This document shows positions 63,603 to 64,000 of a DNA stretch of 64,000 nt, piece by piece. A program made the position numbers and the translations under genes. Position 1 is the stretch's first letter. Every line of letters starts with the position of its first letter. The stretch covers positions 1,178,001 through 1,242,000 of the forward strand of contig CAVTJR010000003.1 in the NCBI GenBank assembly GCA_963735115.1, written 5' to 3'. This DNA is from JAKACA01 sp963735115 (GTDB taxonomy: Bacteria; Actinomycetota; Acidimicrobiia; Acidimicrobiales; Bog-793). The notes below the pieces were generated by a model. The model was not told where the DNA came from and made no database searches. It saw only the letters and a program-made list of their open reading frames with translations.

Positions 63603-63608
63603 AGATTA
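63603..63608 (-). promoter_or_regulatory. -10 box TAATCT for gltBD
   Basis: The reverse strand reads TAATCT in the 154-bp gap between gltB and thiD; the leader would be about 75 nt. No clear NtrC- or GlnR-type site was recognised. Confidence 0.4.
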
Positions 63609-63674
63609 CACGCCTCCCGGTCACGACCGCCACGAGGGGGTGCTCGGTTCCGCGAAATGCGCTGAGATGTATTG

Positions 63675-64000
63675 ATGGCCGCGCCTGGGCACCTCGTCAC
63701 CGCTCCGGGCAGCACGCCCCCGGTCGCCCTCACGATCGCCGCCACGGACTCCGGCGGCGGGGCCGGCATCGCCGCTGACCTGCGCACTTTCGCCGCCCTC
63801 GGTGTGATGGGGACGTTCGCCGTCACGGCCGTGACGGCGCAGAACACCCTGGGCGTGCAAGGCATCCAGACACTGCCGGTCGCCATGGTCGTCGCCCAGA
63901 TCGAGTCGGTCGTGTCCGATCTCCGCCCGGCGGCGGGCAAGACCGGCATGCTGGCGACGGCGGAGATCGTGCAGGCCGTCACGGTCAAGGCGGCCGAGGG
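63675..64000 (+). CDS. thiD: Hydroxymethylpyrimidine (phosphate) kinase ThiD, N-terminal part
   Basis: The frame runs off the right edge after 108 codons. VALTIAATDSGGGAGIAADL followed by RTFAALGVMGTFAVTAVTAQ and NTLGV is the signature of ThiD, which phosphorylates HMP and HMP-P in thiamine biosynthesis (ribokinase fold). The conserved GSDSGGGAGIQAD reads ATDSGGGAGIAAD here. ATG at 63675; no strong ribosome site or TANNNT box at leaderless spacing. Divergent from gltB. Confidence 0.92.
   Translation, partial: MAAPGHLVTAPGSTPPVALTIAATDSGGGAGIAADLRTFAALGVMGTFAVTAVTAQNTLGVQGIQTLPVAMVVAQIESVVSDLRPAAGKTGMLATAEIVQAVTVKAAE

Noticed and set aside
61243..63675. 810-residue forward open frame opposite gltB
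   Set aside because: Antisense shadow of gltB; no domain recognised.

Overview
The window is high-GC DNA (roughly two thirds G+C by eye), about 97% protein-coding, from an actinobacterium. The complete Pup-proteasome gene set, a fused CofG/CofH F420 synthase (FbiC), the GlgE alpha-glucan pathway, and the helY-tatC-tatB-pafA order all point to Actinomycetota. Absence of PafB/PafC beside pafA and the many TAGNNT-driven leaderless genes would suit a deep lineage such as Acidimicrobiia; that placement is inference. No rRNA, tRNA, CRISPR array, insertion sequence or prophage was seen.

Layout. 1-7.3 kb: end of a thiamine-diphosphate enzyme gene, a metallo-beta-lactamase/rhodanese sulfur enzyme, a membrane-anchored HtrA-like protease, a long low-complexity protein, a GNAT acetyltransferase and two small actinobacterial proteins. 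7.3-13.7 kb: a reverse-strand operon lepB-lepB-tatB-tatC-helY-(double thyX-like). 13.8-21.1 kb: the Pup-proteasome region, with pafA, prcA, prcB, pup, dop and arc/mpa all on the reverse strand, and a small DUF2007-like gene inserted. 21.4-25.6 kb: ferredoxin, trmI, three small membrane-protein genes, a thioesterase, and a TetR regulator divergent from a fatty-acid desaturase. 25.6-29.5 kb: tkt-tal-pgl (pentose phosphate pathway, without zwf-opcA). 29.5-32 kb: a stand-alone LigD-type polymerase/primase domain and a MATE exporter. 32-43.7 kb: glgE, treS-mak fusion, malQ, glgB, with glgX convergent; this makes, remodels and breaks alpha-glucan and trehalose. 43.8-50.8 kb: fbiC, a LOG-family gene, then a phosphoesterase-response regulator-histidine kinase operon. 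50.8-57.4 kb: a small helical protein, an acyl-CoA synthetase, a GAF/PAS/GGDEF/EAL protein, a repeat-bearing gap, and an alpha/beta hydrolase. 57.4-63.5 kb: gltD and gltB (glutamate synthase). 63.7 kb to the end: the start of thiD.

Two cross-cutting observations matter for using this annotation. First, at least fifteen genes have a TANNNT -10 box (mostly TAGNNT) 6-9 nt before an ATG or GTG start, so leaderless initiation appears common, and this pattern fixes several start sites. Second, arc, malQ and gltB are each split by a single missing or extra C in a short C run, while both halves stay conserved. Sequence error is the simplest explanation, so they are annotated as one frameshifted CDS each. 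Elsewhere, many neighbours overlap by 4 nt (GTGA or ATGA), implying translational coupling.
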